Below, in pieces: positions 8,520 through 16,894 of a DNA stretch of 64,000 nucleotides. The position numbers were made by a program, and so were the translations under genes. The notes below the pieces were generated by a model. That model was not told where the DNA came from, did not search any database, and saw only the letters and a list, made by a program, of their open reading frames with translations. The stretch covers positions 311,601 to 375,600 of the forward strand of contig NZ_SNYC01000003.1 in assembly GCF_004362715.1 (NCBI RefSeq), in the 5' to 3' direction. Source of the stretch: Pedobacter metabolipauper (lineage in GTDB: Bacteria > Bacteroidota > Bacteroidia > Sphingobacteriales > Sphingobacteriaceae). The stretch's first letter is position 1, and each line of letters begins with the position of its first letter.

Positions 8520-9537
8520 TTTCCAGTAATTTTATGCTCACCAGGAACTGGTGCTGCGATTCTTTAATGATAACCTCGTCTCCCGACCAAAGCCTGTAGC
8601 GCTCTGCAAGGTTGGCAAGGCCATTATTGGTTGATATTTCACTAATTTTTTTCTTCTGCAGGTTGTTGGTCACCACCACCCGGTCGCCTTCCTGGCTAAT
8701 CCATACATGGAGCGGCATTTCTTCGGTCAGCTCATTGTGTTTAATCGCGTTTTCCAAAAGTGGTTGTAAAGAAAATGAAGGGAGATAAAATGAATTCAGA
8801 CTTTCATCCGGAATCATTATCGTGCAGTTCAGTGCTAACTCAAAACGGATTTTCTGCATTTCAAGGTAATCATTCAAAATCTTTAGTTCGTCTCCAAGCT
8901 TAGAAACATTGGCCCCATGATTAAATGTCGATGCCCTTAAAAAATTAGCCAGATGAACCATATAAGTATCTCCGGTATCTGTATTTATGCGATAAAGAGA
9001 TTTTAGCATATTAAGGGCATTAAAAAGAAAATGAGGCTGTATTTGCTGTCTTAAAAGCAAATTTGCGGCTTCGGCATGTGCAGCTTTGATTTTGGAAAGT
9101 TCCAGGTCAGACTGTGCCTTTTCATCCTTAAGCAGGATATGGTTGTGCAGAACAAGGATAAGCGTATTCACAACAGCACTGGAGCAAAACAACATGAAAA
9201 AATTAAACCCATCTAAAAATGACCATTTCTGATGCCCCAGTGTAGCGAAGATGGGCCAGATGATCAGATAGGCAAGCGCACTTACCAGGTAGGTAAACAG
9301 ATACCGGTACCGTTTAAATTTTTTAATGTTGTTCCCAAAAATGCGTCTCAGTCTAATCACGATCAGGATATTGGCAAAGCCGATCAGTGAAATAACGAGA
9401 AATGTCATTAATGTAAACAAGAACCTGTTGTTCTGATTTTTATCCAGAAAGAGAAATACAAAGACATAACCACTCATGACGAGTGAAAGCAAGAAATTTA
9501 TACGTACAAGGTTCTTAACAGGCAGTTTTACTTCCAT
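8500..9537 (-). CDS. LytS/YehU-type sensor histidine kinase
   Basis: About 345 residues. Four hydrophobic segments cover roughly residues 10-135. A His_kinase domain follows, with RQQIQPHFLFNALNML (His in the PHFLFN motif), then a HATPase segment with PLLENAIKHNE as N-box. This short 5TM/4TM-type kinase phosphorylates LytTR partners; the overlapping downstream gene is exactly that. The longer frame starts at GTG 9555; ATG 9537 (MEVKLPVKNL) was chosen, without strong evidence either way. Confidence 0.9.
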   Translation of the reverse strand: MEVKLPVKNLVRINFLLSLVMSGYVFVFLFLDKNQNNRFLFTLMTFLVISLIGFANILIVIRLRRIFGNNIKKFKRYRYLFTYLVSALAYLIIWPIFATLGHQKWSFLDGFNFFMLFCSSAVVNTLILVLHNHILLKDEKAQSDLELSKIKAAHAEAANLLLRQQIQPHFLFNALNMLKSLYRINTDTGDTYMVHLANFLRASTFNHGANVSKLGDELKILNDYLEMQKIRFELALNCTIMIPDESLNSFYLPSFSLQPLLENAIKHNELTEEMPLHVWISQEGDRVVVTNNLQKKKISEISTNNGLANLAERYRLWSGDEVIIKESQHQFLVSIKLLENGYSDH

Positions 9538-9564
9538 ACGGATTACATCAGGCACGCAAAATAA

Positions 9565-9611
9565 TACAATCTAACCGATTGTAGGGCCATTAACTTACCG
9601 AAACGGACAAA
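9565..9611. promoter_or_regulatory. Inverted repeat and GGACAAA word upstream of LytS kinase
   Basis: TACAATC (9565-9571), 5 bp and GATTGTA (9577-9583) form a perfect 7-bp inverted repeat just upstream of the kinase start on the minus strand. AACGGACAAA follows at 9602-9611. The second element is the same word found twice in front of the barrel gene, suggesting autoregulation by the LytTR partner. Confidence 0.4.
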
Positions 9612-9705
9612 AGAAGTGGCAAGTGGCCTATTTTAAATGTAAAAGGAAAATTAACTTCTATTTATGCCTGACATCAGGTAGTCAAAATTCTCAACATTAA
9701 ATCAC

Positions 9706-12249
9706 TTATTTTATTCCTCTGTAATTGAGCAGGTAAGGGGCAGTATTGCTGTTTTTGATCTTTGAAAATTCTGATGGAGTACCACATGCCATCACATTTC
9801 CTCCCTGGTCACCAGCACCCGGACCTATTTCAATGATCCAGTCGCTTTTAGAAATGATATGCATGTCGTGTTCAACTACAATAATGGTGTTACCCTGATC
9901 AACAAGCTGCTGCAGCTGCAGCATCAGCTTCTCCACATCAGAAGGGTGCAATCCTGTAGTTGGCTCATCAAGGATGTAAAGGGTATTTCCGTGCTGTGTA
10001 CGCTGCAGCTCCGTAGCGAGTTTAATTCGCTGTGCTTCCCCTCCGGATAATTCGGTAGCGGGCTGTCCGAGTTTTAAGTAGCCAAGACCAACCTGCCTTA
10101 CCATATCAAGTCCGCGTTGAAGTGCCGCATCAGATTCAAAAAATGCCCATGCAGCGTCTACCGTTAACTCAAGTACCTCGGCAATATTTTTATTCTTATA
10201 AGTAATTTCAAGGGTTTTTTCATTATATCTTGTTCCTCCACAGGTAGGGCAGGGTGTGTAAACGCTGGGTAAAAACAGCAATTCCACCATAACAAAACCT
10301 TCACCCTGGCAATGGGTGCACCTGCCCTTAGCCACGTTGAAAGAGAAACGGCCGGCATCATATTTTTTCTTTTTTGCCCCGGGTGTAGCTGCAAATAGTT
10401 TACGGATCAAATCGAATAAACCGGTATAAGTCGCCAGGTTTGATCTTGGAGTACGTCCAATCGCTTTCTGATCTACCTGTACCAACCGTTTAATAAAAGT
10501 TGCTCCTTCAGTAATCCTGCCCCCTAAAGTAAGAATGGGGTTATCTTGTAAATCATACTCATCTTCAGGATCCGGTGGAATGACATGCTGACCAAGCTGT
10601 TTTGAAACCAGTTCTACCAATACCTGGCTAACCAGACTGCTTTTTCCTGATCCCGATATTCCGGTTACACTGGTAAATGTACCCAGCGGGAAATCTACAT
10701 CCAGTTCGTTCAGATTGTTGCGGGTTAGGCCTTGTAATTTAAGCCAGCCTTTAGGAATTCTGGGTATCTTCTCCTCTTGCTCCTGGTTCCCGTAAATAAA
10801 ATGCCTGGTCTTAGAAGATTCAATATTTCTGAGCCCTTCCGGAATTCCGCTGTATAAAATATGTCCGCCATTTTCACCTGCGCCAGGGCCAACATCTACA
10901 ATCCAATCGGCATGGCGGATTACATCAATCTCATGCTCTACAACAAATATAGAATTACCTGCATCCTTAAGTTTGTCCAATGCGCGAAGCAACGAACGGG
11001 TATCAGCAGGATGCAGACCGGCAGAGGGCTCATCCAAAACATATACCACACCAAAAAGATTAGAACGGATCTGTGTAGCAAGGCGCAATCGCTGCAGTTC
11101 GCCTGGCGACAAAGTGGGTGTATTTCTTTCCAAACTCAAGTAACCAAGCCCTAAATCCAGCATCACATCCAAACGTGCAACAAGATCTTCAGCAATGCGA
11201 CTGGTAACGACGGCCTTTTCAGGGTGCTCTCTTTTTGTTTTACTGCTTAACCGATAACCCGGATCGGTATACTTTTTAAACAAGGAATGTAATTTACTTA
11301 GCGGCAGCCGGGAAAGTTCAGTAATGTCGAGTCCATCGAATTTGATAGAAAGTGATTCTTTTCTTAATCTTTTGCCCTTACAAAGCGGACACTCACTGCT
11401 AAGCATAAATTTGCCTGCCCGCTTTTTCATCAACTGGCTCTGGCTATTTGAAAACGTTTGCATCACATAGCGTTTTGCACCGGTAAAGGTACCCATGTAA
11501 TCAGGCTGTATCTTATTTTTAATTGCTTTTTTTACCTGATCCGCAGTGTAACGCGGATAAACCGGAACAACAGGCTGTTCATCTGTAAATAAGATCCAGT
11601 CGCGGTCTTTTTTAGGCAAGTCCTTCCAGGGAACATCTACATCAAAACCCATCGTGATCAGAATATCTCTCAGGTTCTGACCCTGCCAGGCGGTAGGCCA
11701 GGCGGCAATTGCTTTTTCCCGGATGGTTAATGAATCATCAGGTACCATTGACTGCTCCGTAACTGTATATACACGGCCTAGCCCGTGACATTCCGGACAG
11801 GCACCTTCAGGAGTATTTGGAGAAAATGACTCTGCATAAATGATGGATTGCCCTTTCGGATAATCACCAGCCCTGGAATAAAGCATGCGAAGCAGGTTGG
11901 AAAGCGTAGTTACACTACCAACAGATGAGCGCGAACTTGATGATCCGCGCTGTTGCTGTAATGCAATTGCTGGCGGCAGACCTTCAATTTCATCAACCTC
12001 CGGTATAGACATCTGGTTAAAAAGTCTGCGTGCATATGGTGAAACCGATTCCAGATAGCGCCGTTGGGCCTCTGCATACAATGTTCCAAAGGCAAGAGAA
12101 GACTTTCCGGAACCAGATACACCGGTAAATACAACAAGCGCATCGCGCGGTATCACCAGGTCTACATTCTTCAGGTTATTTTCCCTGGCACCTTTAACGC
12201 TAACATATCCGGAAAATTCTTTGGACTTGGGCTCTGACTGATTCTTCAT
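9706..12249 (-). CDS. UvrA-like ABC ATPase of class II (no UvrB-binding domain)
   Basis: 847 residues, about 90 shorter than canonical UvrA. First Walker A GVSGSGKSS is at residues 43-51, then QRRYLESVSPYARR. Cys motifs are CPECHGLG (151-158) and CPLCKGKR. The first ABC signature reads LSPGELQRLRLATQI, where canonical UvrA has LSGGE. In the second half come GISGSGKSS (about residue 530), CTHCQGEG/CPTCGGTRY and LSGGEAQRIKLATEL. Between the first Walker A and the first Cys motif there are about 105 residues, against about 245 in E. coli UvrA. The UvrB-binding insertion and the CPICG half of zinc finger 1 are therefore missing. Class II UvrA (UvrA2, DrrC-like) proteins act in DNA-damage or drug tolerance. 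Confidence 0.88.
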   Translation of the reverse strand: MKNQSEPKSKEFSGYVSVKGARENNLKNVDLVIPRDALVVFTGVSGSGKSSLAFGTLYAEAQRRYLESVSPYARRLFNQMSIPEVDEIEGLPPAIALQQQRGSSSSRSSVGSVTTLSNLLRMLYSRAGDYPKGQSIIYAESFSPNTPEGACPECHGLGRVYTVTEQSMVPDDSLTIREKAIAAWPTAWQGQNLRDILITMGFDVDVPWKDLPKKDRDWILFTDEQPVVPVYPRYTADQVKKAIKNKIQPDYMGTFTGAKRYVMQTFSNSQSQLMKKRAGKFMLSSECPLCKGKRLRKESLSIKFDGLDITELSRLPLSKLHSLFKKYTDPGYRLSSKTKREHPEKAVVTSRIAEDLVARLDVMLDLGLGYLSLERNTPTLSPGELQRLRLATQIRSNLFGVVYVLDEPSAGLHPADTRSLLRALDKLKDAGNSIFVVEHEIDVIRHADWIVDVGPGAGENGGHILYSGIPEGLRNIESSKTRHFIYGNQEQEEKIPRIPKGWLKLQGLTRNNLNELDVDFPLGTFTSVTGISGSGKSSLVSQVLVELVSKQLGQHVIPPDPEDEYDLQDNPILTLGGRITEGATFIKRLVQVDQKAIGRTPRSNLATYTGLFDLIRKLFAATPGAKKKKYDAGRFSFNVAKGRCTHCQGEGFVMVELLFLPSVYTPCPTCGGTRYNEKTLEITYKNKNIAEVLELTVDAAWAFFESDAALQRGLDMVRQVGLGYLKLGQPATELSGGEAQRIKLATELQRTQHGNTLYILDEPTTGLHPSDVEKLMLQLQQLVDQGNTIIVVEHDMHIISKSDWIIEIGPGAGDQGGNVMACGTPSEFSKIKNSNTAPYLLNYRGIK

Positions 12250-12513
12250 GATGCAACTGGCAAGGGAATATTAATGCAATTAAAACAGTGGTTAACAGTT
12301 ATAGTTTTAATGATCTAAAATTGTATCTTAATACAAACTTTAGCAAGCTGGTTATCAGAAAGCAACTGTATTTGCCGGGATTCAAAATTGATATTTAAAT
12401 TAAGCTTACAGGTTGCCTGGTTTTGTTTTTTAAAAATTAAAAACTTATATAAACCAGGGGTGTTGATTTAGAAGATGCCAGCAGGTGGCAAACTAACATT
12501 ACAATAAAAGATT

Positions 12514-12741
12514 ATGGAAACAGGTAAAGAAAAAAACAAAGATACAACGGCTAAGACAGGAGTAGTGCCGGAAGATCAGCTTCAGGGCAGCGATGCGGAT
12601 TTGGCCTATAATGAGGATGCGGAATTTGAAAAAACCGCTGAAAATATAAAAGGCAAAGACAATACTTCGGATAAAAATGAAAGTACTTCAAATAAACAAA
12701 AAGGTGCAGATGCAGACACTGATCAAAGCAGCGTTTCTTAA
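12514..12741 (+). CDS. Small acidic, probably disordered protein
   Basis: 75 residues made almost only of K, E, D, N, T, S, G and A, with no hydrophobic core. It is predicted by eye to be intrinsically disordered. No family was recognised. It ends with TAATG overlapping the start of the DUF1810 gene, so the two are translationally coupled. A stress-related role would be speculation. Confidence 0.6.
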   Translation: METGKEKNKDTTAKTGVVPEDQLQGSDADLAYNEDAEFEKTAENIKGKDNTSDKNESTSNKQKGADADTDQSSVS

Positions 12742-13181
12742 TGAATATGGAAGATCACAACCTTGAGCGATTTGTTGCAGCCCAGAAGTCAGTTTTTCAA
12801 ACGGTACTGTCTGAATTGCAGAATGGAAGGAAGCAAAGCCATTGGATGTGGTATGTCTTTCCCCAAATTCAGGGTCTTGGCTTCTCAGAAACATCTAAAT
12901 TCTACGCAATTCAGGATATGAACGAGGCTGAAGCATACCTTAACCACCGCGTACTTGGGCCCCGGCTCATTATGGTTTCCGAGATGATCTTAAAACTGGA
13001 AGGCACCAATGCCTACCAGATATTCGGGAGCCCGGATGATGTAAAACTTCATTCCAGTATGACACTTTTTGCATCAGTACCAGGCAGCCATCCTGTTTTC
13101 GAAAAAGTTCTAAAACAGTTTTTTAACGGATTAAAGGATTGCAAAACATTAAAAATTATTGGGCTGCTGAAACATCAATAA
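12741..13181 (+). CDS. DUF1810 family protein
   Basis: 146 residues. LERFVAAQKSVFQTVLSEL at the start, then SHWMWYVFPQIQGLGFSE and the ending FASVPGSHPVFEKVLKQFF are hallmark segments of DUF1810 (usual length about 140). The family is widespread, soluble and all-helical, of unknown biochemical role. Its ATG overlaps the stop of the preceding small acidic gene by one base. Confidence 0.88.
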   Translation: MNMEDHNLERFVAAQKSVFQTVLSELQNGRKQSHWMWYVFPQIQGLGFSETSKFYAIQDMNEAEAYLNHRVLGPRLIMVSEMILKLEGTNAYQIFGSPDDVKLHSSMTLFASVPGSHPVFEKVLKQFFNGLKDCKTLKIIGLLKHQ

Positions 13182-13220
13182 GTTATTGCCATTCCCGATC
13201 TGTCATCATGCTGATCAGCA

Positions 13221-15212
13221 TTACTCCATTGCTTTTTTAATAATTTCGTTGGTTTTATCAATACCCGAAAAACCAATATGATCGTAGATCACATTTCCTT
13301 TTTTGTCGATAACGAGGTAAGCAGGGATGCCTGTAAATCTATATTTTATTTTCAACAAGTTCAATACTTTGGAGTCCATCCTGAAATGCTCTCCCGGGAT
13401 TTCCCGGATCATATTTTGCCATAGCTTAACCGGCGAACTTTCATCGGTCAGATAAACAAAAGCAACATCGGCCGTTTTAAATGATGCTTTAGATGGCTCA
13501 TATTGCTTCATGGCGGCAATACATGGACCGCACCAGGTAGCCCAAAGATCAATGTAGATTGCTTTCCCGTTAAACTTACTGGTAATCTCCTTAAGCAGTG
13601 CATCTGCGTCAGTTGTGGACTTACTGATCTCATGGACACGGAAATCGGCAACAGCCGTACTGGAAAGTCCATTGAGGATCTTTTTATCGAGTTTTTCGAT
13701 ATAAGCGCGTATTGCAGGATCTTTGATCTTCGCAATGGCAGGCAAGTCATACCGGTTTAGCGGCGTATTTTGTCTCACCATTTTCTTGGTGAAGATCCGG
13801 CTGATCGAAAGGTCAAAGAAAATGCCGGTATTGCTTCCAATAAGTGGCGGCATAACAGAGAAAAGGTCATCCATAGCTTCGTTATTCCGGAAACTGGCAG
13901 TTTCCTCTGCAAAACGTTCATCAAAATTGTCCATTGTGATCGGATCCACGCCGATCAGATCATCTTCCTTACCCGTATAATCAGCAAGGGTTGGCAACCT
14001 GATCCCCAATGGATCCAGGTTAAGGCTAATATCAGCCATTTGATCAAGCATTCTCCTTGCGCTTACAGTTGGAGACTTAACCAGAACATCAAGTTTAACG
14101 ATCAACGGATCCATGTTATCTGGTAAATTTTCCTGCTGCCTGATCCAGGAAAGCTGTTGGGCCGCCACATTTTTTAACCATTGTTTATGACTGGCAGACC
14201 AGTTATCAGGGTTTCTTTTTTTGTTGATCAATAAGACTTCTTTCTCCTGATCAGATAGCCTGTAATCTGCATTCAGACGTTCCAGATTTTTATTGCTTAC
14301 ATACCGGATTTTAACGAAATGACGGTTTACCAAATCGGGGATCCCATTTCCATTATTTATAAAGTCTGAAAATGAACTTGTGTATAAAGATTGGTAATGA
14401 TTAATATCCAATTCTTTGAGCGCGGAATATAAATGAGCATTAAAGTCAGGCAACTTTATTTTACGGTTTTGTTCCTGCTCAATTCTAAAAATTAAATCCA
14501 AGTTCGCCAACCAGTTCGCGCCTCCCGTTTTCAGGTCGATTTCGGCAAGCTGACGGGTTTTAAGAAACAGGGCTGTATTGCCTTGCAGATCTTCGATTCC
14601 TTTTTTAACTTGTTCAACAACATAGCTACGGAGCATCTCGGAAGTGGTTCCGGGCTGGTCTATAAATTCATAAATTCTTTTGGGAGATAAAAACCTATGC
14701 CTGTGGTTAGATAAATCATATCTGTAATATTGGTTATTGACGTCGGCGTAGGGGCCGGTAAAAATGATCCGTTTACTTTGATCGGTCTGGTCAAGGTCGG
14801 CATATAGCACGGTTTCTTTTCCAGGTTCCAGTAAGATCTTTCCGTTGTAAGGCGAAAATTTCCAAAACAATACTTCGGTAGCAGAAACAACAGGCACACT
14901 GACCTTAAAATTTCCTGACGGGTCAATCGCCAGATTGACCTCCACATGTTCGCCGGTTATCGGATTATCATATATCAACAGCGGTTTATCTCCTGCCTTT
15001 GGATGGTAGCCTTTCAAATGACCGGACAGCATTGCGGCCTCATCCTTAAAACGCGGAACGGGCAGGGGCTTTCCATCATCTTTGAGCGATAGAGCAGCAG
15101 CGATGACCTTTCCAGGGATTGAATCTAATTTGGCAGGTTGAGAGGCTAAAGCTAACGGAATATAAAAAACTGAAGCAGCACACAGTAACAGAACGGATCT
15201 GGAATATTTCAT
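13221..15212 (-). CDS. Exported TlpA-type thioredoxin-fold protein with large N-terminal region
   Basis: 663 residues. A signal peptide covers residues 1-23. A long N-terminal region follows; residues 40-140 look like a beta-sandwich, and mixed helical sequence runs to about 510. The C-terminal thioredoxin domain has AIYIDLWATWCGPCIAAM, with active cysteines C561 and C564, and the cis-Pro loop RFTGIPAYLVID. Such proteins sit in the periplasm and reduce disulfides, for instance in cytochrome c or surface-protein maturation. The fused N-terminal part is typical of Bacteroidota TlpA relatives. It stands alone on its strand. Confidence 0.85.
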   Translation of the reverse strand: MKYSRSVLLLCAASVFYIPLALASQPAKLDSIPGKVIAAALSLKDDGKPLPVPRFKDEAAMLSGHLKGYHPKAGDKPLLIYDNPITGEHVEVNLAIDPSGNFKVSVPVVSATEVLFWKFSPYNGKILLEPGKETVLYADLDQTDQSKRIIFTGPYADVNNQYYRYDLSNHRHRFLSPKRIYEFIDQPGTTSEMLRSYVVEQVKKGIEDLQGNTALFLKTRQLAEIDLKTGGANWLANLDLIFRIEQEQNRKIKLPDFNAHLYSALKELDINHYQSLYTSSFSDFINNGNGIPDLVNRHFVKIRYVSNKNLERLNADYRLSDQEKEVLLINKKRNPDNWSASHKQWLKNVAAQQLSWIRQQENLPDNMDPLIVKLDVLVKSPTVSARRMLDQMADISLNLDPLGIRLPTLADYTGKEDDLIGVDPITMDNFDERFAEETASFRNNEAMDDLFSVMPPLIGSNTGIFFDLSISRIFTKKMVRQNTPLNRYDLPAIAKIKDPAIRAYIEKLDKKILNGLSSTAVADFRVHEISKSTTDADALLKEITSKFNGKAIYIDLWATWCGPCIAAMKQYEPSKASFKTADVAFVYLTDESSPVKLWQNMIREIPGEHFRMDSKVLNLLKIKYRFTGIPAYLVIDKKGNVIYDHIGFSGIDKTNEIIKKAME

Positions 15213-15391
15213 TTGGTTTGGTAGATAACTTATAATTATGTCGAATATACCTTAATTAAACAAATTATCAAGATATGAATTCACATTAACGATACTGCAT
15301 TATTCGGGATAATTCTAGCTAATTATTTGGAATTATTCCATATAATCTACTATTTTGCAATGCGGTATCTTTATGCTGCTCAACAGGGATT

Positions 15392-15571
15392 ATGATTAAA
15401 TCAGCAATGCCATTTCTGAAGAGGCCGTTTGTCAGGCTGACCGGTTTACAGCAGGTGGATTTCACCATTGAACAATACTCCAAATTGGAAAGAAACATTT
15501 CATACGATCGTAACGGACTCCTGTTGTTGAAACTACAGATCAGCAATAGTCAATTAAGTTCAAAGCCATGA
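15392..15571 (+). CDS. Tiny ORF A, 59 residues, unknown
   Basis: ATG 15392 to TGA 15571 encodes 59 residues: a basic start (MIKSAMPFLKRPFVRLTG), a polar middle, then GLLLLKLQISN. It follows CAACAGGGATT, a purine-rich stretch that could serve as ribosome site. Its stop shares ATGA with the start of the next tiny ORF, an arrangement unlikely for noise. An 11-codon frame (15360-15395) similarly ends by ATGA overlap on this start. A TATTTTG element at 15351-15357 with TTG 21 bp upstream may be the promoter. No family was recognised. Confidence 0.45.
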   Translation: MIKSAMPFLKRPFVRLTGLQQVDFTIEQYSKLERNISYDRNGLLLLKLQISNSQLSSKP

Positions 15572-15714
15572 GCAGGCAGATAAAAGCAACCATTAAGAAT
15601 AGAAAACTAAACTTCGGAACCGCAAAGCGTGCAGCGATCTGGATTTTCTTTATCCTGCTGGCGCTAAAAATGATGTTCTGTCTGGGTGTGTTGTGTAATC
15701 TGTTTAAAGATTAA
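15568..15714 (+). CDS. Tiny ORF B, 48 residues, single membrane segment
   Basis: ATG 15568 to TAA 15714. The N-terminus is strongly basic (MSRQIKATIKNRKLNF, then KR). One hydrophobic segment (AAIWIFFILLALKMMFCLGV, residues 22-41) gives a positive-inside single-pass topology, and the tail is short. Start and preceding stop overlap as ATGA, indicating translational coupling with tiny ORF A. No family was recognised; a membrane-active or regulatory small protein is possible. The FecI-like sigma gene lies just downstream on the opposite strand. Confidence 0.5.
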   Translation: MSRQIKATIKNRKLNFGTAKRAAIWIFFILLALKMMFCLGVLCNLFKD

Positions 15715-15853
15715 CAAGCCTGAAAATATTCATGCCGGCCAACTCAATTTGTGAACCACTCCCAAGCCTGTACCTGTTTGCTGCGTGATATAAAAGAAAT
15801 GGGAATAAGAATGCCGTTATTGGATTTTATACGGATAAAAGCCATTGACTGCA

Positions 15854-16459
15854 TTAAAAACCAAATAAGATCAGCATAGAAAATCCCCAGATGATGATCG
15901 TGGTATTGGCATGCTGCACATATAACCGCAATAGCCTCAGGGCTTTTCGCATGTGCTGTTCAACCGTATTTTCAGATATTTCCAGTTTTGCGGCAATTTG
16001 TTTGTTCGATAGATATTCCTGCCGGCTCAGTTTAAATACATGCCTGCATTTTGCCGGCAGCTTTTCAATCTGCATACCCAGTTGGCTTTCCAGATCCCTG
16101 GAGTCAATATGCTGCTCGGTAGAATGGTCAAGCTCGCTGGCCTCAAGAATAATCCGGCTTTCATATTTTTGAAATTGTACTTCCCGGCGGTAATGGTCAA
16201 GTATCTTATTTTTGGAGATCGTAGATAGAAATGCAGGAAGGTTAACGATCTGATCGGCAGAACTGCGCTTATTAAAGAGAATCATAAAAGTTTCCTGTAC
16301 CACTTCAGCTGCAACCTCACGGTTCTTGATCTTGCTCATCGCAACAGCAAGAAGCCGAACTGCATGTCTCTTATAAAGCAGCTCAAAAGCACGATCATTA
16401 CCACGTTGCCACGATAAAATCAGTTCCTGATCACTTATTTCTGCAGACATTTTAGTCAT
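15854..16459 (-). CDS. ECF sigma factor (FecI-like, Bacteroidota type)
   Basis: 201 residues. Region 2 is FELLYKRHAVRLLAVAMSKI to VVQETFMILF. Region 4 is LPAKCRHVFKLSRQEYLSNK followed by the HTH IAAKLEISENTVEQHMRKAL. A hydrophobic C-terminal tail (TTIIIWGFSMLILFGF) is common in sigma factors paired with FecR in this phylum. It lies divergent from the fecR gene with 435 bp between them, and should direct transcription of the SusC/SusD operon when FecR is triggered. Confidence 0.92.
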   Translation of the reverse strand: MTKMSAEISDQELILSWQRGNDRAFELLYKRHAVRLLAVAMSKIKNREVAAEVVQETFMILFNKRSSADQIVNLPAFLSTISKNKILDHYRREVQFQKYESRIILEASELDHSTEQHIDSRDLESQLGMQIEKLPAKCRHVFKLSRQEYLSNKQIAAKLEISENTVEQHMRKALRLLRLYVQHANTTIIIWGFSMLILFGF

Positions 16460-16894
16460 ATTTGGGTTAACCTAAATCCATTAGAACAATCACATTCTTC
16501 TTTTTTTGCACGGGATAGTTCTTGAATTGCCGATTAGTTAACCACGAATTTAATTTTTATAAATTGCCCAACTGTCCTTGTCTGTCCTGCTCCAAATCCT
16601 GAATCCGGTTACCATATGGTTAAGAGTACCTAATTGAGCTGGCTATATCGGTTACCGGAGCCGTTTTTATAAAATTCTGTATGCCTGGGCTTGTCGTATT
16701 TAATCAAAAGTATCAAGCCTTTTACAATTGGCCCGGAAATCAATTGATCACAGCTTACACAAGCAATTCATTTTCATATTTTTTAGAGTGGGGGATAACG
16801 GTTTCAATTTCTTTATACGTCTTCCTGGTATACAGTAAACATTAAACAGAGAAAAAGCATTTAGGCGGTACTCATAAGAATAAGGCAATACTAC
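16460..16894. other. Intergenic region between divergent sigma and fecR genes
   Basis: This 435 bp must hold the promoters of both genes. No exact TANNTTTG box is placed convincingly in front of fecR. CGGTTACC occurs twice (16606-16613 and 16649-16656, 43 bp apart). No open frame, RNA or terminator was recognised. An ECF-dependent promoter for fecR/susC would be expected here but cannot be assigned by eye. Confidence 0.4.

Noticed and set aside
13208..13221. 14-bp palindrome ATGCTGATCAGCAT
   Set aside because: It has no loop, so it is a poor RNA hairpin, and it overlaps the end of the TlpA-type gene; no operator context.
15319..15546. 75-codon minus-strand frame opposite the mini-ORF chain
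   Set aside because: The plus-strand frames are linked by ATGA overlaps and have a plausible promoter; the minus frame has neither.
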